DNA of 64,000 bases. It comes from Fidelibacterota bacterium (GTDB lineage: Bacteria > Fidelibacterota > Fidelibacteria > Fidelibacterales > Fidelibacteraceae). Below are positions 52,469 to 60,228 of this stretch, piece after piece (within the stretch, counting starts at the first letter, position 1; the number at the start of each line of letters is the position of its first letter). A program made the position numbers and the translations under genes. The notes beneath the pieces were generated by a model, which did no database searches, was not told the origin of the DNA, and was given only the letters and a program-made list of their open reading frames with translations. The stretch lies in NCBI GenBank assembly GCA_028699915.1, contig JAQVTR010000001.1, positions 28,120 to 92,119 of the forward strand, in the 5' to 3' direction.

Positions 52469-53815
52469 TTATTGTCCCTTCCGCCGCGTATGCGAAGGAG
52501 GAATTCCCAGTTTCTCCCGGTATTTGGCCACCGTGCGTCGCGCGATATGATATCCGGCTGATGCGAGTGCAGCCTGCAGTTCTTCATCGGACAAGGCCTG
52601 CGCTTTATTTTCCGCTTCGATCAGTTTTCGCAGGTCTCCTTCCAGATCACGCGTAGAGCGTTGCAGACCATCCTGTTTTCCGGCACGCTCACTGAAAAAA
52701 TAGCGCAGTTCGTAATTGCCGTTCGGCGTCTGCATATACTTCCCGTTCACAATGCGCGAAACGGTCGAAATATCCAGTCCGGTATCTGCAGCCACTTCCC
52801 GCATGACCATCGGCAGCGGGTGTTCGCGCTTGGCCGTCAGAAATTCGCGTTGGCGCCGCACAATGGATTGCCCCACGGCCAGCATTGACTGTTTGCGCTG
52901 TTCGATCGCGCGTATGAACCAGTCGGCTTCCTGGCGGTAACGGTTCAGATACTGCAGTGTCCGCCGATCCGTATCTTTCTTGTTCAGCATTTCCAGATAG
53001 GTTTCCGCCAACTGTAAACCCGGCGCACCCGTCTCGTTCAGCGCAATGTACAGTTCTCCGTTCTTTTCACGGAGGATCAGATCCGGAATGATGCTGTAGC
53101 GGACAAAATCGTCCCGTCCTGCAGCGGGACGCGGATTCAGGCGCGCTATTTGCATCCGGGCATATTCCATTTGCGCCTCATTCAGCCCCAGCGCCTTTCG
53201 GATCCGGTCAAAACGCGCTTCCGTAAAATCTTTAAAATGTTCCTCAATGATCTGCCTGACAAAAGGCGCTTCCGGTCCGTCTCCGATCTGCAGAAGCATG
53301 CATTCCCGCAAGTCCCGCGCGGCAATTCCCGGAGGCCCGAGCTTGCGGATATGGGTCAGGACCCGTTCCACCGCATCCGGCGGAACGGAAAGTTTGTAAG
53401 CGATATTTTCAAGCGGGGTGTCACTGAGAAAGCCGGCTTCGTTCAAATTTCCGACGATCTCTTCAGCAATGATAATATCCGGATCCGAGAGTCCCGATTC
53501 CCGAACCTGGATCAGCAGCTGATCAAAAAAATCCAGCTTCTGCGCTTGTTGAATTTCCGGAAAATCCGTGTTCGCAGCAAAGGATTTTCCTGGAGCGCCG
53601 AAAGCGCCGCTCCAGGCCTGTCCGGCTGTACCGGGCAGGATCTCCAGTTCCGGTTTATCAATTTTTTCATCCGCGATCTCAAGCAGCGGATTTTTCTCGA
53701 CTTCTTCCAGAATGGCCCGTTCCAGATCACTTTGCCGCAGTGCCGAAAGGCGCGCGACCATCAGTTGCAGGGGTACGAGTTTTTGTATCTGCTGTTGTGT
53801 TAATCTCTGTTTCAT
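52469..53815 (-). CDS. rpoN: RNA polymerase sigma-54 factor
   Basis: Alternative sigma factor recognising -24/-12 promoters and needing an activator ATPase, 448 residues. Region I (Gln-rich, L-T-Q-Q-Q-I-Q-K-L), a core-binding region, and at the C-terminus the RpoN box [10 protein letters not shown] are present. The ATG at 53815 is preferred to a TTG three codons earlier. It follows lptB by five bases in the classical kdsC-lptC-lptB-rpoN order and precedes hslV. A matching promoter lies before the Hsp20 gene. Confidence 0.96.
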   Translation of the reverse strand: MKQRLTQQQIQKLVPLQLMVARLSALRQSDLERAILEEVEKNPLLEIADEKIDKPELEILPGTAGQAWSGAFGAPGKSFAANTDFPEIQQAQKLDFFDQLLIQVRESGLSDPDIIIAEEIVGNLNEAGFLSDTPLENIAYKLSVPPDAVERVLTHIRKLGPPGIAARDLRECMLLQIGDGPEAPFVRQIIEEHFKDFTEARFDRIRKALGLNEAQMEYARMQIARLNPRPAAGRDDFVRYSIIPDLILREKNGELYIALNETGAPGLQLAETYLEMLNKKDTDRRTLQYLNRYRQEADWFIRAIEQRKQSMLAVGQSIVRRQREFLTAKREHPLPMVMREVAADTGLDISTVSRIVNGKYMQTPNGNYELRYFFSERAGKQDGLQRSTRDLEGDLRKLIEAENKAQALSDEELQAALASAGYHIARRTVAKYREKLGIPPSHTRRKGQ

Positions 53816-53820
53816 GCTTT

Positions 53821-54549
53821 TCAACGATCAAGCCGGAACTTTGCTCCCAGATATAAGCGCCGCGCCTCCGGATCATTCGCCAGAAAGTCCCCCGTTCCCG
53901 CTTTCAGCACCATCCCCTGGTACAGCAGGTAGGAATGATCGGTGATCGACAGCGTTTCATGCACATTGTGGTCGGTAATAATCACTCCGATCCCCCGGTC
54001 CTTAAGCCGTACCACCATTTCCTGGATATCCTCTACGGCGATCGGATCAATTCCGGCAAAGGGCTCGTCGAGAAGGATAAATTTCGGGTCCGTTGCGAGT
54101 GCCCGGGCGATCTCGGTGCGGCGGCGTTCCCCTCCGCTGAGCGCAGCGCCTTTGTTCTTCCGGACGGTCTCCAGTTTAAATTCGTCAATCAGCTGGTCAA
54201 TACGCCGCTGAATCTCTTTCCGGTCTTTCAGATACACTTCCAGCACCAGCCGGAGATTGTCTTCAACCGACAGTTTTCGAAAGACCGAGGACTCCTGTGT
54301 CAGATAGCCGATGCCCATTTGCGCGCGTTTGTACATGGGCAGCCCGGTAATGTCCTTGCCGTCCAGATAAATATGCCCGGAATGCGGCCGGACCATGCCG
54401 GTGATCATATAAAAACTGGTGGTCTTCCCGGCTCCGTTCGGCCCCAGAAGTCCCACGATCTCTCCGGATTTCGCTTCCAGATCGATATCGTTGACCACCT
54501 TTCGTCGCCCGTAGATCTTGACCAGTTTTTCTGCACGCAATACAGCCAT
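53821..54549 (-). CDS. lptB: LPS export ABC transporter ATP-binding protein
   Basis: ATPase of the LptBFGC complex that drives LPS from the inner membrane, 242 residues. Walker A G-P-N-G-A-G-K-T-T, signature L-S-G-G-E-R-R-R-T-E, Walker B F-I-L-L-D-E-P-F-A-G-I-D and H-loop I-T-D-H-N-V-H-E are intact. It is followed by rpoN and preceded, after an 87-base gap, by lptC; lptA is not between them. Membrane partners include the LptG-like gene at 7.6 kb. Confidence 0.95.
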   Translation of the reverse strand: MAVLRAEKLVKIYGRRKVVNDIDLEAKSGEIVGLLGPNGAGKTTSFYMITGMVRPHSGHIYLDGKDITGLPMYKRAQMGIGYLTQESSVFRKLSVEDNLRLVLEVYLKDRKEIQRRIDQLIDEFKLETVRKNKGAALSGGERRRTEIARALATDPKFILLDEPFAGIDPIAVEDIQEMVVRLKDRGIGVIITDHNVHETLSITDHSYLLYQGMVLKAGTGDFLANDPEARRLYLGAKFRLDR

Positions 54550-54636
54550 AATGTGTTGCCTCCGCTGAATATAACGAGATTGAAGTGAATTGCAAAGCAG
54601 GAAGGGGAAAATGTGATGCCTGACGCAGAAATCGGA

Positions 54637-55173
54637 CTATTTGTCGAATTTGCGCATGGTTTTTCCCAGGGGCTTGTAGATGATCCAGTTTTCGAGTTCG
54701 GTATCGCTCTCAAAGTTGGTCCCGTAAAGCGTGTCCTGCTCGGAAAAGATCTGTATGGCGCCGTTGGTGTAAACCTTGTTGTCTTCCTTGAACCAGAACA
54801 AGCTGTCGGCATAGGCGGTAAACCCGCTGTCGGAAACCATCACAACATTCCCTATCGCAACGATGTTCTCTTTGCGTTCGTTAACAATACCGCTGTCTGC
54901 GGTCAGATAAGAGCTGTGCTTGCCGTCCCGGAAAAAATCAATGCGCATGCTGTCGCGGATGAACATGTCCTTGGTATCTTCGTATTTGACAAGATGCGCG
55001 GCGTAGACGCGGGTGCTGGTCTTGCCCGAACGGCTGACACTGATGACGGCGTTCCATATCTCCTGATCGGGGACGCGTTTACCGGAAATGGTATCATAAT
55101 TCCCGGTCTCACTGCAGGCCAGCAGAAAGATCAGCAGCAGCATACCGGTCATTTTTTGTTTAATAGAGTCCAT
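54637..55173 (-). CDS. lptC: LPS export periplasmic-bridge protein LptC (lipoprotein-like)
   Basis: Connects LptBFG to the periplasmic bridge, 178 residues. N-terminal signal with lipobox L-L-A-C (Cys20), so it may be lipid-anchored instead of having the single helix of enterobacterial LptC. The rest is the beta-jellyroll OstA-like fold: A-A-H-L-V-K-Y, L-T-A-D-S-G-I-V, A-I-G-N-V-V-M-V. Its start overlaps kdsC by 14 bases. The absence of lptA next door is notable. Confidence 0.82.
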   Translation of the reverse strand: MDSIKQKMTGMLLLIFLLACSETGNYDTISGKRVPDQEIWNAVISVSRSGKTSTRVYAAHLVKYEDTKDMFIRDSMRIDFFRDGKHSSYLTADSGIVNERKENIVAIGNVVMVSDSGFTAYADSLFWFKEDNKVYTNGAIQIFSEQDTLYGTNFESDTELENWIIYKPLGKTMRKFDK

Positions 55174-55705
55174 GCAGTTTTTTCAGCGCTTCGTCAAGGC
55201 GGCCTTGTGTGCGCAGGATCAGGTCCACGATCTCCCGCAACGCACCGTATCCGCCGGGGGTTTCGGTTACATAATGCGCCAGTTTACGGACTTCCGGGAT
55301 GGCATTGGCGGGAGCAAAGGCTACGCCGCTGCGTTTCATCACCGGCGTATCGATATGATCGTCACCGATATAAGCGATCTGATCATCCTGCAGCCCAAAG
55401 CGGGACCTCAGCACATCGAAAGCCTCGTTTTTCACATAACTGTCCTGAAAAACAAGATCGTCCGGAATATGTAAGGCGCGGGTGCGCGCCAGGGTTGCCG
55501 TTGAATGGCGGCCCGAAACGATCGCGATCGGAAAGGCAAGCAGGCGCAGCAAAAGAAAGGCCAGTCCGTCGCTGGAATGAAAGCGTTTGACCTCAATGTT
55601 CTCCCCGATATAAAAGGAGCCGTCCGTTAGCACGCCGTCCACATCGCTGATGATCAGCCTTATTGCCTTGAGTCTTTTTTGCAGTTCGGGTGAGATCGTT
55701 TTCAT
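55160..55705 (-). CDS. kdsC: 3-deoxy-D-manno-octulosonate 8-phosphate phosphatase
   Basis: HAD-type C0 phosphatase releasing Kdo for LPS inner core, 181 residues. D-V-D-G-V-L-T-D-G (about 20-28) is the active-site motif, with S-G-R and G-D-D-H-I-D later. The family has no cap and forms tetramers. It overlaps pyrG by four bases upstream and lptC by 14 bases downstream, so all are likely in one transcript. Confidence 0.94.
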   Translation of the reverse strand: MKTISPELQKRLKAIRLIISDVDGVLTDGSFYIGENIEVKRFHSSDGLAFLLLRLLAFPIAIVSGRHSTATLARTRALHIPDDLVFQDSYVKNEAFDVLRSRFGLQDDQIAYIGDDHIDTPVMKRSGVAFAPANAIPEVRKLAHYVTETPGGYGALREIVDLILRTQGRLDEALKKLHGLY

Positions 55706-57351
55706 TGGAGTCCCTTGCTTTTCAGAATGGCAGCGACAAACTCACGGAACAGCGGGTGCGCTTTAGCGATGCGTGATTTCAGTTCGGGATGGAACTGCAC
55801 TCCGACAAACCAGGGATGTCCGGGCAGTTCGATGCATTCAACCAGGTCGAAGGACGGATTGATGCCGGCGATCCTCAGCCCGCTTTTTTCCAGAGCATCG
55901 CGGTATGCGTTGTTCACCTCATAACGGTGCCGGTGCCGCTCGGAAATCTTTTCTTCTTTATAGGCTTTGGCGATCAGGCTTCCGGGCTGCAGTACGCATT
56001 CAAAGGCTCCAAGCCGCATGGTTCCGCCCAGCTGGTGTATCTTTTTCTGTTCATCCATTTTATCGATCACGGGTTCGGGCGTTGCCGGGCTGAATTCCGT
56101 ACTGTTCGCCTTTTTTATTCCCAGAATATTTCTGGCATATTCAATCACAGCGATCTGCATTCCCAGGCAAATGCCAAAATACGGGATCTGATGTTCACGC
56201 GCAAAGCGGGCTGCCAGGATCTTGCCTTCGATACCGCGGACGCCGAAACCTCCGGGGATCAGGATCCCGTCCAGTGAACGCAGAGTTTTTTCAAATTCTT
56301 TGCGCGGGGCGTTCTCAAGCTCTTCCGCATCCACCCAGATCAGCTTGATTCGTGTATTGTTTTCGGCACCGGCGTGAATAAAGGATTCCGTAATGCTTTT
56401 ATAGGAGTCCTTCATCCCGGTGTACTTGCCGACAATGCCGACGACCACGCTGAATTTCGGATCCTTGATGCGGCGGACCATGGAACGAAGTTCATTCATG
56501 ACCGGAGTTTCTCGCCGTTCCAGGCGCAAATGCTTTGCCATCGTTAAATAAACGCCCTGTTTTTTAAAGATAAGCGGGATTTCGTAAATGGTTTCGGCAT
56601 CCGGCATGTCAATGACCGCTTCCGGACGCACATTGCTGAACAGTGCGATCTTATTCCGCGCCGCGGTATCCAGTCCCGTGCTCCCGCTGCGGCACATGAT
56701 CATATCCGGGCTCAGGCCGATCTCGCGCAATTTCTGAACGGAGTGCTGCGTGGGTTTGGTTTTGATCTCTTCGGAAGAATTGACATACGGCAGCAAGGTC
56801 ACATGAATGTTCATGTAGGAGTGCCGGTCAAGCCGGTTCTCAAACTGGCGGATGGCTTCCAAAAAAGGCAGGCCTTCGATGTCGCCCACAGTACCGCCGA
56901 CTTCGGTGATGATAATATCGAAATGTCCTTTCTTATTGATCTGTGTAAAACGGCGAATGATCTCGTTGGTAACATGCGGGATGACCTGCACGGTCTTTCC
57001 GAGATATTTTCCGCGCCGTTCCGCTTCCAGCACGCTGCTGTAGATCTGTCCGGCAGTAGCGCTGTTCATCCGGGACATGCTGATATCCAAAAAGCGTTCA
57101 TAATGTCCCAGATCCAGATCGGTTTCGGCGCCGTCGTCGGTTACGTAGACCTCTCCATGCTGGGTGGGGCTCATTGTGCCGGGATCCACGTTCAGGTAGG
57201 GGTCGAATTTTTGAATGATCACATTAAACCCGGCCTGTTTCAGCAAATATCCCAGAGAAGCCGAGGTAATACCCTTTCCCAGTCCGGAGATCACGCCGCC
57301 TGTCACAAAAATGTAACGGGTGCTGCCGGATCCTTTTCCCATTGCTGCCAT
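55702..57351 (-). CDS. pyrG: CTP synthase
   Basis: Converts UTP and glutamine to CTP, 549 residues. Synthetase domain with G-G-V-I-S-G-L-G-K-G-I-T-A-like loop near the start, and a class I glutamine amidotransferase domain from about 300 with G-I-C-L-G-M-Q (nucleophile Cys) and V-Q-F-H-P-E. The ATG at 57351 follows AAGGAG. It sits upstream of kdsC; CTP is needed to activate Kdo as CMP-Kdo, so the pairing is metabolically sensible. Confidence 0.97.
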   Translation of the reverse strand: MAAMGKGSGSTRYIFVTGGVISGLGKGITSASLGYLLKQAGFNVIIQKFDPYLNVDPGTMSPTQHGEVYVTDDGAETDLDLGHYERFLDISMSRMNSATAGQIYSSVLEAERRGKYLGKTVQVIPHVTNEIIRRFTQINKKGHFDIIITEVGGTVGDIEGLPFLEAIRQFENRLDRHSYMNIHVTLLPYVNSSEEIKTKPTQHSVQKLREIGLSPDMIMCRSGSTGLDTAARNKIALFSNVRPEAVIDMPDAETIYEIPLIFKKQGVYLTMAKHLRLERRETPVMNELRSMVRRIKDPKFSVVVGIVGKYTGMKDSYKSITESFIHAGAENNTRIKLIWVDAEELENAPRKEFEKTLRSLDGILIPGGFGVRGIEGKILAARFAREHQIPYFGICLGMQIAVIEYARNILGIKKANSTEFSPATPEPVIDKMDEQKKIHQLGGTMRLGAFECVLQPGSLIAKAYKEEKISERHRHRYEVNNAYRDALEKSGLRIAGINPSFDLVECIELPGHPWFVGVQFHPELKSRIAKAHPLFREFVAAILKSKGLQ

Positions 57352-57361
57352 TTGCAACTCC

Positions 57362-57652
57362 TTATTCTTTGATCACCCGGAGTACTTTAAAATGCTGCCC
57401 GTCATGCTCCACGGCATTGGCAAGCACCGCTTCGCGACTTAGCGGAGGAAGCGCTTTATCTTCACGCATCACGTTGACAATATCCAGCACATGGCTCATG
57501 GGAGCCACGTTTTCGATATCCAGTTCCTGAAGTTGTTCAATATAGCCGAGAATATCGCTCAATTGCCGGGTATAGCGTTCAATTTCTTCCTCGCTGAGTT
57601 TCAGACGCGCCAGTCCGGCAATGTAAATAACCTCTTCACGTAACAGGGCCAT
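57362..57652 (-). CDS. gatC: Asp-tRNA(Asn)/Glu-tRNA(Gln) amidotransferase subunit C
   Basis: Small subunit stabilising the GatCAB amidotransferase that makes Gln-tRNA or Asn-tRNA from mischarged tRNA, 96 residues. I-A-G-L-A-R-L-K-L-S-E-E-E-I (about 11-24) and L-Q-E-L-D-I-E-N-V-A-P-M-S-H are signature stretches. gatA and gatB are elsewhere. It lies between pepD and pyrG with gaps of 19 and 10 bases. Confidence 0.93.
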   Translation of the reverse strand: MALLREEVIYIAGLARLKLSEEEIERYTRQLSDILGYIEQLQELDIENVAPMSHVLDIVNVMREDKALPPLSREAVLANAVEHDGQHFKVLRVIKE

Positions 57653-57671
57653 GGTATTCCTTTCCTCTTGT

Positions 57672-59120
57672 TCACAGGACCTTCAGGAGTTCCACCAGCA
57701 GATCCCAGACTTTCCGGACCGAGGGAATATGCAGGCGTTCGTCCGGTGAGTGCGGATTTTCGATCGTCGGCCCCAGTGAAATCATATCCATGCCGGGGTG
57801 TTTCGCCCCGATCACGCCGCATTCCAGCCCCCCGTGGATCACGTTGACCCGGGGCTCTTTGTTGAAATGTTCGCGGTAGACTTCGATCGCCTTTTTCAGC
57901 AGAAGCGAATCCCAGTTCGGCTGCCAGGAGGAGTATCCGTTGCCGCTCTGATATTCGGCTCCGGCAAGGTGCGCCAGCATCTCGATCTTCTGCGTCAGCA
58001 TATCGCGGGCGGACATGACCTGGCTGCGCTGACTGGAAAGAATGCGGAGTACGCCTTCCTCCGTCCGGATAACGGCAAAATTATTGGAAGTCTCGGCCAG
58101 AAGCGGGCCGCCCTTATAAACGGAAGGATCCAGTTCCTCGATCCCGTTCGGATACGCCAGCAGGAAGCGCAGGATGCGTTCGCCCAGCACGGACGCGATG
58201 GCTTCGCGATGCTGTTTTGCATTCTTGCGGATGGAACCCTGTATGTGCTGTTCAAAATCCTTATACTCGTTCTGAAAAATGGCAACCCGGTCTTTCACGA
58301 TTTTTTCGGCAAGGCTTACGGCGTCGGCCGGAATGCTGATCAGCGCTTCCGCATCCCGTGGGATGGCATTGTGCGCCGTTCCCCCGCTGACCGAGATCAG
58401 GCGCAGAGGCAGCTCCCGGAAAAGCGCCCATAGGGTTCGGACCAGTAGTTTGTTGGCATTGGCACGGTGACGAACGATATCACCGCCGCTGTGACCGCCT
58501 TTGCAGCCGCCGATTCCCAGCTGCATGCTGACGTCGCCGTCGCCGGTTTTTTCATAGCTCAGCGGAAACCAGACCCGGGTGTCCACGCCGCCACAGCATC
58601 CGATGGTAAAAACCCCCTCATCTTCGGAATCAAGGTTCAGGAGAACTTTCCCTTTCAGGGTGTTCGGTTTCAATGCCAGCGCTCCGGAGAGACCCGTTTC
58701 TTCGTCCACCGTAAATACAAGCTCAAGTTCCGGATGCGGCAATTCCGAGTCCGCAATTGCCAGCGCATATGCCAGTGCAATACCGTTGTCCGCACCCAGG
58801 GTGGTTTTATCGGCCTTCAGCCACTCGCCGTCAAAAATAAAACGGATCGGATCTTTCCGGAAATCGTGATCGGAATCCGGCGTTTTTTCGCAGACCATAT
58901 CCATGTGTCCCTGCAGTATTACAACGGGACGGTCCTCAAAAGCGGGTGTTGCCGGGACACGGACAAATACGTTTTTAACCTCGTCCGTATGAACTTCCAA
59001 TCCCCGGCCTTTTGCCCAGTTCACCAGCCAGGCCGAAATTGCTTCCTCGTGTTTTGACTGCCGGGGAATCTGTGATATTTGTTCAAAAACGCCGAGTATT
59101 TTTTTTGTTGTCTCGTCCAT
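57672..59120 (-). CDS. pepD: Aminoacyl-histidine dipeptidase (M20 family)
   Basis: Cytosolic metallopeptidase cleaving unspecific dipeptides, 482 residues. Metal-binding motifs include Q-G-H-M-D-M-V and D-E-E-T-G-L-S-G-A, with the G-A-D-N-G loop near residue 115; the late H-G-G-L-E-C-G and G-P-T-I-E-N-P-H fit PepD. The ATG at 59120 follows AGGTG. It is the first gene of the long minus-strand series to the end of hslU. Family alternatives such as PepT are less likely by length. Confidence 0.92.
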   Translation of the reverse strand: MDETTKKILGVFEQISQIPRQSKHEEAISAWLVNWAKGRGLEVHTDEVKNVFVRVPATPAFEDRPVVILQGHMDMVCEKTPDSDHDFRKDPIRFIFDGEWLKADKTTLGADNGIALAYALAIADSELPHPELELVFTVDEETGLSGALALKPNTLKGKVLLNLDSEDEGVFTIGCCGGVDTRVWFPLSYEKTGDGDVSMQLGIGGCKGGHSGGDIVRHRANANKLLVRTLWALFRELPLRLISVSGGTAHNAIPRDAEALISIPADAVSLAEKIVKDRVAIFQNEYKDFEQHIQGSIRKNAKQHREAIASVLGERILRFLLAYPNGIEELDPSVYKGGPLLAETSNNFAVIRTEEGVLRILSSQRSQVMSARDMLTQKIEMLAHLAGAEYQSGNGYSSWQPNWDSLLLKKAIEVYREHFNKEPRVNVIHGGLECGVIGAKHPGMDMISLGPTIENPHSPDERLHIPSVRKVWDLLVELLKVL

Positions 59121-59285
59121 ACACACACCTGTTTTTTAACTTGTCCAAAGATAAAATATGCCCGGCAGGATTACAATTGTAAAATAATATTTCCTGCGCG
59201 CCGGGACCATGCAGCGGCAAAGGCGTGCGAAACGCCTTTCCGGATTTCGTACCGGGAAAAATGAATATAATTCTATCCATAATAA

Positions 59286-59319
59286 TTGTTTCTATTCAAG
59301 GTTTGAAATGCTATTTTTG
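59286..59319 (+). promoter_or_regulatory. Candidate FCB-type promoter of nagB
   Basis: TATTTTTG at 59312-59319 matches the Bacteroidetes -7 element TAnnTTTG, with TTG at 59286-59288 some 23 bases upstream as a -33-like element. The spacing is slightly long. The predicted start lies about 35 bases before the nagB ATG. Confidence 0.35.
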
Positions 59320-59360
59320 GGTGCTTTTGGAAAAGTTGAAAAACAGGAAAGGACAACAAG

Positions 59361-60160
59361 ATGCGAATCGTTATTCTTGACAGCTATGATAAGATGAGCC
59401 GCTTTGCGGCACGGCACATTGCCCGGCGCATTCAGGAATTCGAACCGGATAAGGAGCGTCCCTTTGTTCTGGGATTGCCCACCGGTTCTTCCCCGCTCGG
59501 CGTTTACCGGGAATTGATCGCACGGCATCGTGAAGGAACTTTGTCATTCAAAAATGTCGTTACCTTCAACATGGATGAATACATCGGGTTGCCCGAAGAT
59601 CACCCGCAAAGTTATCATTACTTTATGCAGCATCATTTTTTCAGTCACATTGATATTCTGCCCGAAAACATCCATATCCTCAACGGAAATGCCGCAGATC
59701 CCGAAGAAGAATGCCGTTCCTACGAGGAAAAGATCCGTCAATACGGCGGTATCCGTCTTTTATGGGCGGTATCGGACCCGACGGGCATATCGCCTTCAAC
59801 GAACCCGGTTCTTCACTGCGTTCCCGAACCCGGGTAAAATCACTGACCTACGACACGCTTCTGGCCAATTCGCGTTTTTTTGACAATGACATCAGCAAAG
59901 TGCCGGCAAAAGCATTGACCGTTGGTGTCGGGACCGTGATGGATGCCGAAGAGGTGCTCCTCCTGGTCAACGGCTACAAAAAAGCCCGCGCCCTGAAAAT
60001 GGTCGTCGAAGAAGGCGTCAATCACATGTGGACCGTTTCCGCTTTGCAGCTGCATCCCCACGGTATCATTGTCTGCGATGATGAGGCGACCATGGAATTA
60101 AAAGTGGGGACCGTCCGCTATTTCAAAGATATCGAAGGGCCGGCGATCGACAGCGTTTAA
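59361..60160 (+). pseudogene. nagB: Glucosamine-6-phosphate deaminase broken by a one-base frameshift
   Basis: Would deaminate glucosamine 6-phosphate to fructose 6-phosphate. The N-terminal part reads from 59361 with L-G-L-P-T-G-S-S-P and F-N-M-D-E-Y-I-G-L; at the T run 59758-59761 the frame shifts by -1. Downstream, in the other frame, [18 protein letters not shown] continues the family sequence to 60160. Restoring one T gives 266 residues, the same length as E. coli NagB. The first frame alone would stop after 158 residues. It may be a recent mutation, a sequencing or assembly error, or rarely a slippage site. Confidence 0.9.
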
Positions 60161-60228
60161 TTATTTTTTATTTTGTTAACCTTTTGAACACCTCCGTGTC
60201 AAACAGAAAAGAAACGGAAAGGAAGAGA

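Noticed and set aside
59740..59790. Programmed -1 ribosomal frameshift in nagB
   Set aside because: CTTTTA is not an X-XXY-YYZ slippery heptamer, and no strong downstream stem was seen, so a mutation or error is more likely.
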